Assembly: GCF_007197555.1 (NCBI RefSeq) | Contig: NZ_CP041614.1 | Coordinates: 2,844,001 to 2,908,000, forward strand | Length of the DNA: 64,000 bases | Direction of reading: 5' to 3' | From: Shewanella psychropiezotolerans | GTDB lineage: Bacteria > Pseudomonadota > Gammaproteobacteria > Enterobacterales > Shewanellaceae | Shown here: piece after piece, positions 49,302 to 58,312 of the stretch | Numbering within the stretch: the stretch's first letter is position 1 | Layout: each line of letters opens with the position of its first letter | Made by a program: the position numbers and the translations under genes | The notes under the pieces: model-generated | The model's input: only the letters and a program-made list of their open reading frames with translations | Told to the model about the DNA's origin: nothing | Database searches by the model: none

Positions 49302-50516
49302 ATGACAAATTCACATCACAACCGAAAATCTGACATTATCTATGCTGCACTAGGAGCCAATGAACGCGATATTGTAGATAAAATAAAGCTGCCTTGGTTG
49401 CGTCGATTTTTGATTCGTTTCGTTGGTGTTAAGCTGCGCTTACAGTTTACTGGTTGGCTGCAATATCTGATGCCAGTGCCAATCGTGTTGGGGCTGTATA
49501 TCATGAGTGGATTACTTTATTTGCTATTACCATCTGTGGCGACAATTTTTGTACTGCTTCCTACACTACTGTTGGCCATCATATTGTTCGATATCGTTAC
49601 AACTCGACTACGCATACGCTTACCGGAGCCCCTCCCTAAGAGTAACGAAGAAAGTGATGTATTTAGTCTGATGCGTAATCGCAGATCTTGTCGTTCTTAC
49701 CAAACACGGCCATTAACCGATGAGCATGAACAAGCTCTTCTAGAGTCAGTGACTCGACATTTAAAAGAGCCGAAATTCAGTGAGTCAAATATTCGCCTAG
49801 AATGGGTACATGCGCCGTTGACTATCTGGCCGGTTGTCAATGCTCGTCATTTTCTAATCGCTATTGCTCCTGCAAAATATGACCGTAAAGCGGTTCTTGA
49901 TATTGGTAAGACACTCCAAAAAGTTGTCATTGATGTAACGCGAATGGGACTCGGCAGCTGTTGGATCGGTCCTGGTGCTGATCATAACAGTGTTAAATCT
50001 GTCTTGAATGAACGATTCGATGAAAACAAAGATGCCATTATTTGTGTTTGCGCGATTGGGTATAAGTCTTGGTATACCCCCTTGTTTATTCGTATTTTTA
50101 ATGCTCAATTTCATAAACGATTACCCTTGGAGTCGCTGTTTTTTTCAGATAACGACTTGACTCAACCATTAAAAACTACAGGGGAAAGCTTTATTCAATA
50201 CGAACGCTGCTTCGAAAGTTGTCAATGGTCACCATCGTCTTATAATGGCCAAACAACCCGTTGTGTAGGCACGCAGATTGCTGACGATCAACTACGTGTA
50301 GACTTCTATGCAGCGACGTCATCACGATATTATGCAGCAGTGGCAACTGGCATCTGGTGTGCTAATTGGGAGATGGGGTGTGATGAATTGGGCCAAGGTG
50401 GTAGCTTTCGAATACTATCAACAACAGAGCGAGGTATTTCTGCCCCTCAAAACGTTAATGAACTACCACATTACGATGTTAGCTGGATCTCTAAAGATAC
50501 TCTCCCTGCAGGGTGA
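49302..50516 (+). CDS. Membrane-anchored nitroreductase-family protein
   Basis: A 404-residue protein. An N-terminal membrane anchor of one or two helices spans about residues 50-100 ([17 protein letters not shown] and [15 protein letters not shown]). A nitroreductase fold (FMN/NADH) follows from about residue 120: [18 protein letters not shown] is the phosphate-binding start, and [12 protein letters not shown] the middle motif. The C-terminal ~130 residues (from about 270) are not recognised. The ATG at 49302 is used because two operators lie just upstream and GGGCGGG is near it. Its 3' end overlaps the convergent yjbQ by 26 bases. Likely a redox enzyme induced by a small molecule through the TetR repressor. 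Confidence 0.8.
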   Translation: MTNSHHNRKSDIIYAALGANERDIVDKIKLPWLRRFLIRFVGVKLRLQFTGWLQYLMPVPIVLGLYIMSGLLYLLLPSVATIFVLLPTLLLAIILFDIVTTRLRIRLPEPLPKSNEESDVFSLMRNRRSCRSYQTRPLTDEHEQALLESVTRHLKEPKFSESNIRLEWVHAPLTIWPVVNARHFLIAIAPAKYDRKAVLDIGKTLQKVVIDVTRMGLGSCWIGPGADHNSVKSVLNERFDENKDAIICVCAIGYKSWYTPLFIRIFNAQFHKRLPLESLFFSDNDLTQPLKTTGESFIQYERCFESCQWSPSSYNGQTTRCVGTQIADDQLRVDFYAATSSRYYAAVATGIWCANWEMGCDELGQGGSFRILSTTERGISAPQNVNELPHYDVSWISKDTLPAG

Positions 50517-50916
50517 TAATGAGCCTGCGTTTACCACCAGAATCTCTTGGCTCACATAGATAGATCCCTTGCCATGTGCCCAGATTTAAACGGCCATTGG
50601 TGATAGGGAGCGTCAATGAAACACCAAGTAAACTCGATTTTAGGTGAGCGGGCATATCATCGGGCCCCTCATAGGTATGGGTATAGTAAAGCTCATTCTC
50701 TGGCGCGAGACGATTGAAGTAGCGCTCGAAGTCGACCCGTACACTGGGATCGGCATTTTCATTGAGCGTTAATGCGGCCGAGGTGTGCTGCAGGTGGATA
50801 TGGGCTAAGCCTACCTTGAGTTTTTTAAGCTCTGGAAGCGCATCATAGACCTCGTCTGTGATCAGATGAAATCCGCGGGGTTTTGCACGTAAATTAACTT
50901 CTTTTTGATACCACAT
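50491..50916 (-). CDS. YjbQ/UPF0047 family protein
   Basis: A 141-residue protein of the YjbQ family, annotated in some bacteria as a secondary thiamine-phosphate synthase activity of uncertain physiological role. Motifs: [20 protein letters not shown] and [16 protein letters not shown]. Length is standard and the start MWYQKEV is typical. It ends inside the 3' end of the convergent nitroreductase gene. Confidence 0.9.
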   Translation of the reverse strand: MWYQKEVNLRAKPRGFHLITDEVYDALPELKKLKVGLAHIHLQHTSAALTLNENADPSVRVDFERYFNRLAPENELYYTHTYEGPDDMPAHLKSSLLGVSLTLPITNGRLNLGTWQGIYLCEPRDSGGKRRLIITLQGEYL

Positions 50917-51040
50917 GACGACTCTTTAAATTGGACAGTGAGCGAGATTGATATTCAGGTTAACTCATTGGCTGTATTAATGATGCTGGTATTAATGATA
51001 AAGGTAAAGAGTGGGGAGTTTACTCTATGGAGTCGCAAGT

Positions 51041-52014
51041 TTAAGGGGCCTGGATGACTCGGTTTCTACCGGCATTTTTCGCCTTGTAGAGCGCCTTGTC
51101 ACTGGCATTTAACCATTCATCTAAGCTTTCACCTTCGAGCTCTTTCACCCCTATGCTGCAAGTGATGAGCTGGGAAACACCTGGCAGTTTTATTTGTGAA
51201 ATAACCTGCCGCAACTGCTCAGCATAGATGACGGCATGCTCACCGTCGGTATCCGGCAACTTGATTAAAAACTCTTCTCCTCCGAAACGTATGACCTCAG
51301 CGTCTACAGGCTTGTGGCGTGTAATGGTGTCCGCTACCGCACGTAACACACAATCCCCGTGATATGGCCATGAGTATCATTGATCTGTTTGAAATGATCG
51401 AGATCGAGCAAGAGTAGGCTCGTTTTGGTCTGGTGTTTTATCTTGCTTTCTATTGCGTTATTTAAACTGGGTTTTAAGCGTTTTCGATTGTAGATACCTG
51501 TCAGTTCGTCGGTATGAGCAAGATAAAATAGGGCATTCTTTTGTTTATTGATGATGTGTGAGAAGAGGGCGCCGAAGACGATACAGTCTATGATGGCGAT
51601 GGAATAACGTGCAATGACTGGCGTAGATTCTATGTTGAGTGCGAAGCCGAGTCCGAACAAGGCATAGAGAATAGATAGGAGCAGGGCTTGCTTAATGTTA
51701 AACAGGAAAAAATAAATAAAAATGGTAGGAAATAGATAGATAAGGCCTTTGTAACCTAAGTAAAGGCAACTGTAACAGATGGCAATGCTCACCATGATGA
51801 GTGTGATCTGCTTCTGTAGTACGTTGGCCTTGTATTGCCATTCTCGCAGCAGTGAGAAAAGTAGCGGGGTAATGGCTAAGGAGAAGAACCCAGCGTGTTT
51901 GTAGTCACCGATCCCGATCCGATATAGGCTAAAAACACTCAAAGTGATAATCGCAGAAACATGAAAGACGATTGAGGCATTTCTCGGTATTTTATTCACA
52001 CTATCTACATCCAC
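51041..52014 (-). CDS. Membrane diguanylate cyclase (GGDEF; frame broken)
   Basis: Makes cyclic di-GMP from two GTP. About six hydrophobic segments fill the first ~180 residues, followed by a GGDEF domain with DELTGIYNRKRL, LLLLDLDHFKQINDTHGH and the active site RFGGEEF (a GGEEF variant, active in the family). The conceptual length is about 324 residues. The frame is broken at the C run 51355-51358 (+ strand): one more base restores HGHITGDCVLRAVADTI and joins the ORFs at 51334-52014 and 51041-51349. The product ends NAGRNRVIQAP, a typical GGDEF C-terminus. Confidence 0.85.
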
Positions 52015-52209
52015 AACATCTTGCCTCGGTTCGCTCGTTATACATCATTCAGTTTAAAAACCTTAATTCATTAAGTTTTTATCGGTATTTGACTAATAAC
52101 CTTTAATTATTAAGAGAGATATGGGTTTGATCGCCTATTTATTGCGCACATCTGTATCTTGTGTTCATGGTCGTTTCTCTAGCAAGAAAGTAAATAACGT
52201 AAATTTACT

Positions 52210-52228
52210 AATAATGATAATCGTTAAC
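52210..52228. promoter_or_regulatory. Candidate Fur box
   Basis: The 19 bases AATAATGATAATCGTTAAC match the consensus GATAATGATAATCATTATC at 16 of 19 positions. It lies 64 bases before the PepSY-TM gene, in promoter position, implying iron-dependent repression of the flavin electron-transfer genes. Confidence 0.75.
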
Positions 52229-52291
52229 ATTTAGTGTGGCGGCACATTTAATATTTACTATGGTCGATTTGACTCGCCCGAACGATTAGCA

Positions 52292-52972
52292 ATGAAGTCA
52301 CTAAAAGCTTTACCAGAAGATGCTCCTCAGCTTGTTATCCATGACAAGGTCACGAAAACCACCAGGATAAAAGCAAAAAAAATCCGCGTCAGCAGAGGTT
52401 CTCTGTCCATCGCGCGGACCATTCATATTTATGTGTCTATGGCTTTGCTAATACTCATGCTGTTTTTTGCCGTGACGGGGATCACTCTCAACCATCCAGA
52501 GTGGTTCGATAGCAACCAAGAGGGGGCACAATACTCAGAGGTGCCACTGCCGGACTATCTCATCACATCTCAAAGCAATGAAGAACAATGGCGTGCAGCC
52601 TTAGGTCATTGGATGAAAAGCCAATGGTCTGTAGATATGACTCAAGCACAATTCAGTGAAGATGAGATTTCACTGGTGCATAAGGCGCCGGGTACCTATC
52701 AGGTTTTTACCTTAGACCTGCTGGATAACCGGGTTTTTGTCGAGAGCCATCATTACGGTGCTATCGCCGTATTGAATGATCTGCATAAGGGCAGAAATGC
52801 CGGCCTCGCCTGGCAATGGATACTCGACATTAGCTCCATGTTAATCATTTTGTTTTCAATGAGCGGTGCCTACTTGTTACTTCCTCAAACCAGAAAGCTT
52901 AAAAAGTCACTGTTTTACATGGTCATAGTGAGTAGTAGCTGTGGCTTGGTATATGTCACACAAGTGCTTTAG
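52292..52972 (+). CDS. PepSY-associated transmembrane protein
   Basis: A 226-residue inner-membrane protein. A first helix near residues 44-68 (HIYVSMALLILMLFFAVTGI) is followed by NHPEWF, then a periplasmic PepSY-like domain (about 70-165), and a second membrane pair near 168-220. Conserved histidines flank the helices, as in PepSY-TM proteins that carry heme or pass electrons across the membrane to siderophores or flavoproteins. It is the first gene after the Fur box and is followed 40 bases later by the DUF2271 gene. Likely the membrane electron conduit of the flavin system. Confidence 0.82.
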   Translation: MKSLKALPEDAPQLVIHDKVTKTTRIKAKKIRVSRGSLSIARTIHIYVSMALLILMLFFAVTGITLNHPEWFDSNQEGAQYSEVPLPDYLITSQSNEEQWRAALGHWMKSQWSVDMTQAQFSEDEISLVHKAPGTYQVFTLDLLDNRVFVESHHYGAIAVLNDLHKGRNAGLAWQWILDISSMLIILFSMSGAYLLLPQTRKLKKSLFYMVIVSSSCGLVYVTQVL

Positions 52973-53012
52973 CGCATTGTATTGGGATAGATAAATCAAC
53001 GTAAGGAGTTCC

Positions 53013-53567
53013 ATGAAGCGGAAACAGAGACACGTTAACAACATCAGCACAATGAAGCGGTATCTAGCTCGATCACTGCTTTTTTTCTCCTTGATAATAG
53101 TGCCGTCTTGGGCCTGTGCCGAGGTCGATGCTGGGCTTGATATTGAGGTTAACTTACCGGAAATAACTCAAGGTCAGTATTTAAGGCCCTATACCGCGGT
53201 ATGGATTGAAAATGCTAAAGGCAAGCATATCAGCACGCTCGCTTTGTGGCGTTGGGATGAAGGCTATAAGTGGCTTAAAGATATCCGGCGATGGTGGAGA
53301 AAAGCCGGGCGTGAAGATAGCCAGTTAGTCGATGGGATGAGCTCAGCTACTCGCCCGGCGGGGAAATATCAGCTGCACTGGGATATGACTGATGTCGACG
53401 GTCACGCTGTCCCCAATGGCAAATATACCTTGCTGATGGAAGTGGTCAGGGAGCATGGCGGTAGAGATCTGGTGAGACATAAGTTTGAGTTAGGCTCTGA
53501 GGCGTTTACTGCCAAAATAGCTCCGACTGAGGAAACTGGCGAGATCAAGATCCATTTCCAACCTTAA
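53013..53567 (+). CDS. DUF2271 periplasmic protein with predicted flavinylation site
   Basis: A 184-residue exported protein. A signal peptide covers about residues 14-36 (ARSLLFFSLIIVPSWACA). The DUF2271 domain follows, with AVWIENAKGKHISTLALWRW near residue 62. The stretch DGMSSAT at residues 107-113 matches the ApbE target pattern Dgx(S/T)gA(T/S), so T113 is the predicted attachment point for FMN. AAGGAG precedes the ATG. ApbE is encoded at the end of the locus. Likely role: a flavinylated periplasmic electron carrier fed by the PepSY-TM protein. Confidence 0.82.
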   Translation: MKRKQRHVNNISTMKRYLARSLLFFSLIIVPSWACAEVDAGLDIEVNLPEITQGQYLRPYTAVWIENAKGKHISTLALWRWDEGYKWLKDIRRWWRKAGREDSQLVDGMSSATRPAGKYQLHWDMTDVDGHAVPNGKYTLLMEVVREHGGRDLVRHKFELGSEAFTAKIAPTEETGEIKIHFQP

Positions 53568-53630
53568 CGCTTTTAATCTTTAGCTCGTCATTCATTTACA
53601 CATTTAATCATGTAATTTATAGGTCAACCA

Positions 53631-54473
53631 ATGAAGAAAACACTGTTAGTTACCGCGAGTCTTACCTTAGTCAGCACCTTGTTAAGTCCCTTTGCTAGTC
53701 ATACTGCTCAGGCTCATGACCGTTGGATCTTGCCAAGTCATTTCAATGTCTCAGCCGATGCAGGCAAAGGTGTGTGGATCACTTCCGATGTCTCTGCCAG
53801 TAATCAAGTGTTCATCTATGATAAGCCCTTCGGCAGCGAAGATGTTCAGGTTGTGATGCCCGATGGCAAACTAGATTCTCCCTCTTCAAGCTACAGAGGC
53901 GGCCGTAAGTCTGTGTTCGATTACCAGCTGGCACAGGATGGCACCTATCGGTTCGAGAAAAAAGCCAAACCTAAATACTATTCTCGTTACAAGGTGAAGG
54001 GCCAAGATAAGCCCGTGCGCCTTGCTATGGACAAACAGGCGGCTGCCGCAGCGATGCCAAAAGGTGCATATGAGCTGCAAGGCGCCATGTATTTCTCACG
54101 CGTCGAGACTTATGTGACCCTTAATAAACCTAACGATGTGGCTTATCAGGCTAAAAATGAATACCTTGAATTGCTGCCTGTGACACACCCGGCGAACATC
54201 ATTGAAAATGAAGTCACAGAGATGAATTTTCTTTTTCATGGTAAGCCTGTTGAGGGCGTGACGGTTTCTGTGGTCAAGTCCGGCACTCTGTATCGCAATA
54301 AAATTGATGCCATCGAACTCGTCTCAAATAAAGCGGGTTCGATAAGTTTTACTCCACCAAGTGCCGGTCTGTACTTGCTTCACGCGAGTTTCGAGCAGAA
54401 AAATACCGATACCCGTCTAGCCGATAAATCCGTTAACGAAATATTTCTGACCTTCGAGGCAGGCTTAGAATAA
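53631..54473 (+). CDS. DUF4198 periplasmic protein
   Basis: A 280-residue exported protein. Signal peptide residues 1-28 (LVTASLTLVSTLLSPFASH, cleavage after AQA), then HDRWILPSHFNVS, the typical DUF4198 start with a metal-binding-like histidine right after cleavage. A C-terminal Ig-like domain (GKPVEGVTVSVVKSGT) follows. DUF4198 proteins are related to NikM/CbiK-type metal-binding components and occur with DUF2271 and PepSY genes. A terminator follows, so it ends the first transcription unit. The ligand (iron, nickel or other) is unknown. Confidence 0.82.
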   Translation: MKKTLLVTASLTLVSTLLSPFASHTAQAHDRWILPSHFNVSADAGKGVWITSDVSASNQVFIYDKPFGSEDVQVVMPDGKLDSPSSSYRGGRKSVFDYQLAQDGTYRFEKKAKPKYYSRYKVKGQDKPVRLAMDKQAAAAAMPKGAYELQGAMYFSRVETYVTLNKPNDVAYQAKNEYLELLPVTHPANIIENEVTEMNFLFHGKPVEGVTVSVVKSGTLYRNKIDAIELVSNKAGSISFTPPSAGLYLLHASFEQKNTDTRLADKSVNEIFLTFEAGLE

Positions 54474-54501
54474 CTGACTGCAGATAACTGCAACTGATGT
54501 T

Positions 54502-54532
54502 AGCCCAAACTAAGATCTGGTTTGGGCTTTTT
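54502..54532 (+). terminator. Intrinsic terminator after the DUF4198 gene
   Basis: A 9-bp stem (54502-54510 with 54520-54528) ends in a T run. It splits the flavin locus into two transcription units. Confidence 0.75.
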
Positions 54533-54649
54533 ATTATCGGTATAAAAGTAGGGCAGGTTTAGTATGAGTCGCCTATTTAGTCACTGCTGGCGCTAAGGCA
54601 TTACTCGGTGTATAACTAGTTTAATACACAGAGTTTTTTGGGCTTTAAT

Positions 54650-55186
54650 ATGCAACTATTAATTTTAAGGCGGTTAAGCCAGCTGGTTAAAATTGGCCTG
54701 ATAATGAGCATACTATTTCAGGTTAATTCACTCTCTGCGGCCCCAAATCTGGATCTCAGTGTCCAGGATGTAGACGGGCAGTCATATATATTATCTCAAG
54801 TTTCCGGAGAGTTGATTTATATCGATTTTTGGGCCTCTTGGTGTGGACCATGTCGAAAGTCTTTTCCCTGGATGAATGAGATGCACCATAAGTATGCTGA
54901 TCAGGGGCTTAAGATCATTGCCATCAATTTAGACAATGACATATCACTCGCCCGTCAGTTTCTCGGGCAGATTTCTGCCGACTTCATTATCGCCTATGAT
55001 CCCGATACTCAGGTGGCAGGACAATTCGATATCTTGGGAATGCCGAGCAGCTACCTGTTCAACCGACAAGGTAAATTAGTCGCTAAACACGTGGGTTTCT
55101 ATTCCGAGCATAAGGCGGACTATGAAGCCGAGATCTTACACTATCTCAAGCAAGCAAAGCTGGAACAGAGCACAGACAAGCAGTGA
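54650..55186 (+). CDS. TlpA/ResA-like thioredoxin-fold protein
   Basis: A 178-residue exported thiol-disulfide protein. The signal segment is residues 12-30 (LVKIGLIMSILFQVNSLSA). The redox motif WCGPC puts cysteines at residues 65 and 68 within FWASWCGPCRKSFPWMNEMH. A cis-proline region GMPSSYLF is near residue 130. The ATG at 54650 is chosen over an in-frame TTG at 54638. It heads the second transcription unit and likely keeps cysteines of the outer-membrane-associated partners reduced or helps their maturation. Confidence 0.88.
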   Translation: MQLLILRRLSQLVKIGLIMSILFQVNSLSAAPNLDLSVQDVDGQSYILSQVSGELIYIDFWASWCGPCRKSFPWMNEMHHKYADQGLKIIAINLDNDISLARQFLGQISADFIIAYDPDTQVAGQFDILGMPSSYLFNRQGKLVAKHVGFYSEHKADYEAEILHYLKQAKLEQSTDKQ

Positions 55187-55232
55187 GTAAAATGAGTAAG
55201 TGTGGGGGAATCCATCAAATTAGAGGCGAGAG

Positions 55233-55475
55233 ATGATGATATTCGAGACAGTGCTGATTAAATCAGTCAGAAGCCTACCGTTCTTGGTGTGTTTATCTTT
55301 GACGGCCTGTGCGGGTTTAGGCGTTGAGCCTTGGCAGCGGGATCAGTTTGCCCGTGAAGATATGGCGTTGGACAGTGAGAAACTGGATCTGACCTTGGAC
55401 GATCATATTTATTTTAGCAAAGAAGGCACCAGTGGCGGCCGAGCACTCGCCGGGGGCGGTTGTGGCTGCAACTAA
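55233..55475 (+). CDS. DUF4266 lipoprotein
   Basis: An 80-residue small lipoprotein. The lipobox is LTAC with Cys26 as the lipid anchor. The mature part carries the DUF4266 pattern LGVEPWQRDQFAREDM and ends GGGCGCN. Always found near DUF3570 genes, as here, where the next gene starts inside its end. The terminal CGC pair may bind metal or form disulfides with the TlpA-like protein. Function is not established. Confidence 0.85.
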   Translation: MMIFETVLIKSVRSLPFLVCLSLTACAGLGVEPWQRDQFAREDMALDSEKLDLTLDDHIYFSKEGTSGGRALAGGGCGCN

Positions 55476-56921
55476 AACGGTCAATAAGTCACAAGCACGC
55501 ATTGGAACCGGGCCCGAAATAGGTGCAAGTTTTGGTACCAGTACTATTGAGTCCTCGATTGCCGAAGCGTTATCGATTGCCAGCTTTGCGCTGTTGAGCA
55601 TGACGAGTTCGGTGGCCATTGCCGCTCAACGAGACTCAGGAGCCGATAATCCAATAGGCAGAGACACTAAACTCGCCGCAGTAATCACTACCGATGAAGC
55701 CGTCACCTCAGACTCTGTTGAGACTGATTCACCTCAAATCGATGCCGCCTTACTCTATTATCTGGAACAGGACAGGGTGACGGTAGCCGAGGGGATCTTC
55801 AATCTTAAGCTACCTGTAGGCGATAAGCGGCTTTACGAAGGCAAGTTGGTGCTAGATACCTTAACCGGCTCCTCGGCCAATGGCGCTGTGCCCCAAGATG
55901 AACGCCAGACTTTTACCCGTCCGTCAGGCAATGGCGAATACAATATAGATTCTGCTAACACCCCGTTAGATGACACCTTCAAAGACACTCGACTTCAGCT
56001 CAGTGGCAACTGGGCCGAGATATGGTCGCCTGACTGGAGCAGTAACCATGGGATCTATCTGTCCAGAGAATATGACTACACCTCCATGGGCATTAATTCG
56101 GCACTGGAACGCTCGTTTAACAAGAGTAATACTCAGCTTTCATTAGGGATGGCCTATTACTATGATCTGGTCGATCCTGTCGGAGGGCGGCCTGTGGCCA
56201 TGAGTAAGATGGTGTTTCGGGATGATTTTGACTCCCAAGCAGAGTTCAGGACTGAATTTGATAAGACTCGCCAGATAGCGAGTACCGATAAACAGACTGT
56301 GGATCTTAGCGTCGGCTTAACCCAGATCATCAATCGGTATATGCTGGTGCAACTCAGCTATAACCTGTCTTCATTAAAAGGATACATGACAGATCCCTAT
56401 AAGGTGCTTAGCCTGGTTGATGCGTCGGGAACCAGTGAGGCATATCTTTATGAGAGTCGACCCGATGAGCGTCTCAAACAGAGCTTTTATCTGTTCAGTA
56501 AACACGCATTATCCACCGGGGTGACAGATCTGGCTTATCGTTATAGTCATGATGACTGGGGCGTGTCCTCACATACCTTCGAGACCCGTTATAGGTACAA
56601 CTTCACTTCAACTTTTTTTGGCCAACTGCACCTGAGGTATTATCGACAAGAAGCGGCCAGCTTTTATCGGGCTTTCCTGAATTCGGGGAAGGACTCCCTG
56701 AGTATGCATCGGCAGATTATCGTATCGGTAACATGAATGCTTATACCTTAGGCATAAAAATTGGCCATACCTTAGTTGATGGCACTGAGGCCAGCTATCG
56801 CCTGGAGTATTATCAACAAGATCCCTATTCTAATGGAGAGCAAGCCAGCGGTCAGCTGGCTCACCATGAGCTATATCCAAGCATTAAGGCGATCATTTTT
56901 CAGCTAGGCTTGTCATTTTAG
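55462..56921 (+). CDS. DUF3570 outer-membrane beta-barrel protein (frame broken)
   Basis: A barrel protein of about 486 residues. A signal segment (ALSIASFALLSMTSSVAIA) lies about 35 residues from the chosen start. Repeated amphipathic strands follow, and the end is IFQLGLSF with the terminal aromatic typical of BAM substrates. The frame is broken at the G run 56685-56688: one more G restores NSGEGLPEYASADYRIGN and joins the ORFs at 55432-56736 and 56733-56921. The start is uncertain: GTG at 55462 (GC-rich purine stretch upstream) or GTG at 55432, both overlapping the DUF4266 gene. It is the outer-membrane part of the flavin electron-transfer locus. Confidence 0.78.
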
Positions 56922-57047
56922 TGGTATCTATTCCGCTGTGTAGCCATGGCATGCATGCTTATAATGTGGTCATTCATGTGGTCAGTTCTGTGATGATTAG
57001 CATTCGATGATGAGTGACGTAATGCCCCATCGAGAGGAAAACAGTCT

Positions 57048-57935
57048 ATGAGCGAAGAGCTGTCATTGGCAGCCACTTCCTTGGGACATCTGGCGAGCTT
57101 TCATGCCATGGCCAGTCGGTGTGAGGTGCTTATGCGCACAGCCGACAGAGAGCTGGCCTATGCCATGGCCTACCAGGTTTTGCAGGAAACACGGCGCATA
57201 GAGAAAAAGTACAGTCGCTTCAATCACACCAGTTTGCTCAGCGGGCTTAATGCCAATGCTGGCGACTGGCAGAATATCGACGTAGAAACCTCGGCGCTCT
57301 TGGTGTTTTCGAAACAGTGCTTCGACTTAAGTGATGGCATGTTCGATATTACGGCGGGACCCATATTGAAACTCTGGAACTTTGGGTCAGATGCAAATAT
57401 GCCTACTTCTGCATCCATCGAGAGGGCACTTAAACATGTCGGCTTTGGTAAGTTGAGCATAGAGGCATCACGGCTTTATCTTCCGCTAGACATGAGCCTT
57501 GATTTCGGTGGCATCGCCAAGGAGTATGCCTGTGACAGGGCAGCGAGCCTGTTGACGCTTCATTACCCTCACATACCCGCCCTAGTGAATCTAGGCGGTG
57601 ATATAGCCTGTGCTTCAGTCGCCGAGAAACCCTGGCAGGTGGGAATAGAAGATCCCAGCGAACTGAACAATGCCACAGGGACAATAAGCTTAACTGGCGG
57701 AGGGCTGGCTACCAGCGGCCACACCCGGCGTTATCTACTCAATAAGGGCAAGAGATATGGGCACATACTGAACCTGAACACCGGCTATCCGGTGGAAGGC
57801 GCCCCTCTGTCTGTGACCGTTAAGGCCGCCAATTGTTTGGTGGCAGGCATGTTATCCACCATCGCCATGTTAAAAGGCGTCAATGCGCAGGCCTTTATGG
57901 CCTCTCAGGATATCGACTTTCATATCTGCCGTTAG
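57048..57935 (+). CDS. apbE: ApbE-type FAD:protein FMN transferase, no visible export signal
   Basis: A 295-residue flavin transferase that moves FMN from FAD to a Thr/Ser of target proteins. Motifs: FDITAGPILKLWNFG, SLDFGGIAKEYACDRA, ALVNLGGDIACAS, ATSGHTRRY and HILNLNTGYPV. It begins MSEELSLAAT with no signal peptide or lipobox, and an in-frame stop lies about 27 bases upstream, so a longer form is not available in this sequence. GAGAGGAAA precedes the ATG. The predicted target is the DUF2271 protein of the same locus. Either it acts before export of its target or export is by an unrecognised route. Confidence 0.92.
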   Translation: MSEELSLAATSLGHLASFHAMASRCEVLMRTADRELAYAMAYQVLQETRRIEKKYSRFNHTSLLSGLNANAGDWQNIDVETSALLVFSKQCFDLSDGMFDITAGPILKLWNFGSDANMPTSASIERALKHVGFGKLSIEASRLYLPLDMSLDFGGIAKEYACDRAASLLTLHYPHIPALVNLGGDIACASVAEKPWQVGIEDPSELNNATGTISLTGGGLATSGHTRRYLLNKGKRYGHILNLNTGYPVEGAPLSVTVKAANCLVAGMLSTIAMLKGVNAQAFMASQDIDFHICR

Positions 57936-58312
57936 CATATTCTTGCTGGTGACTTGTAATATCTTAATGTTTTTGTTAGTTTAATTTTGACATGATATGT
58001 CAATTGTTAGCTGGTTAACTTATGGCGTACAACAGATTAATACCTATTGTTATAGTTAAGGAGCAAGGAATGCTGGAAAAATATTTTTATATGCAATTGC
58101 AGGAGTCGTGGTTGTTTTCAAATGGCTAGCTATAGTGCTGGCCCCCACAGTAGCGTTGGGAATTATGGGTTAATCGAATTCGATGGCAAGCTTATCGGTC
58201 ACCCGGATATTGACGGGCATAATGTGTTAACAAGTGAATCGAAAAATAATAAGTGATTCATGCTTATTATAGCGGAGCATTTGTTGTGGAAACAGCTCTT
58301 GGGATAGAGGCG
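57936..58312. other. Region after apbE with unsupported small ORFs
   Basis: 377 bases without a confident gene. A 44-codon ORF (58122-58256, MASYSAGPHS... ending SESKNNK) and an AAGGAGCAAGGA-preceded ATG at 58070 are visible. Adding one A to the A run near 58078 would give a 34-residue hydrophobic peptide, so a small membrane protein damaged by the same type of error is possible but unproven. Confidence 0.35.
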
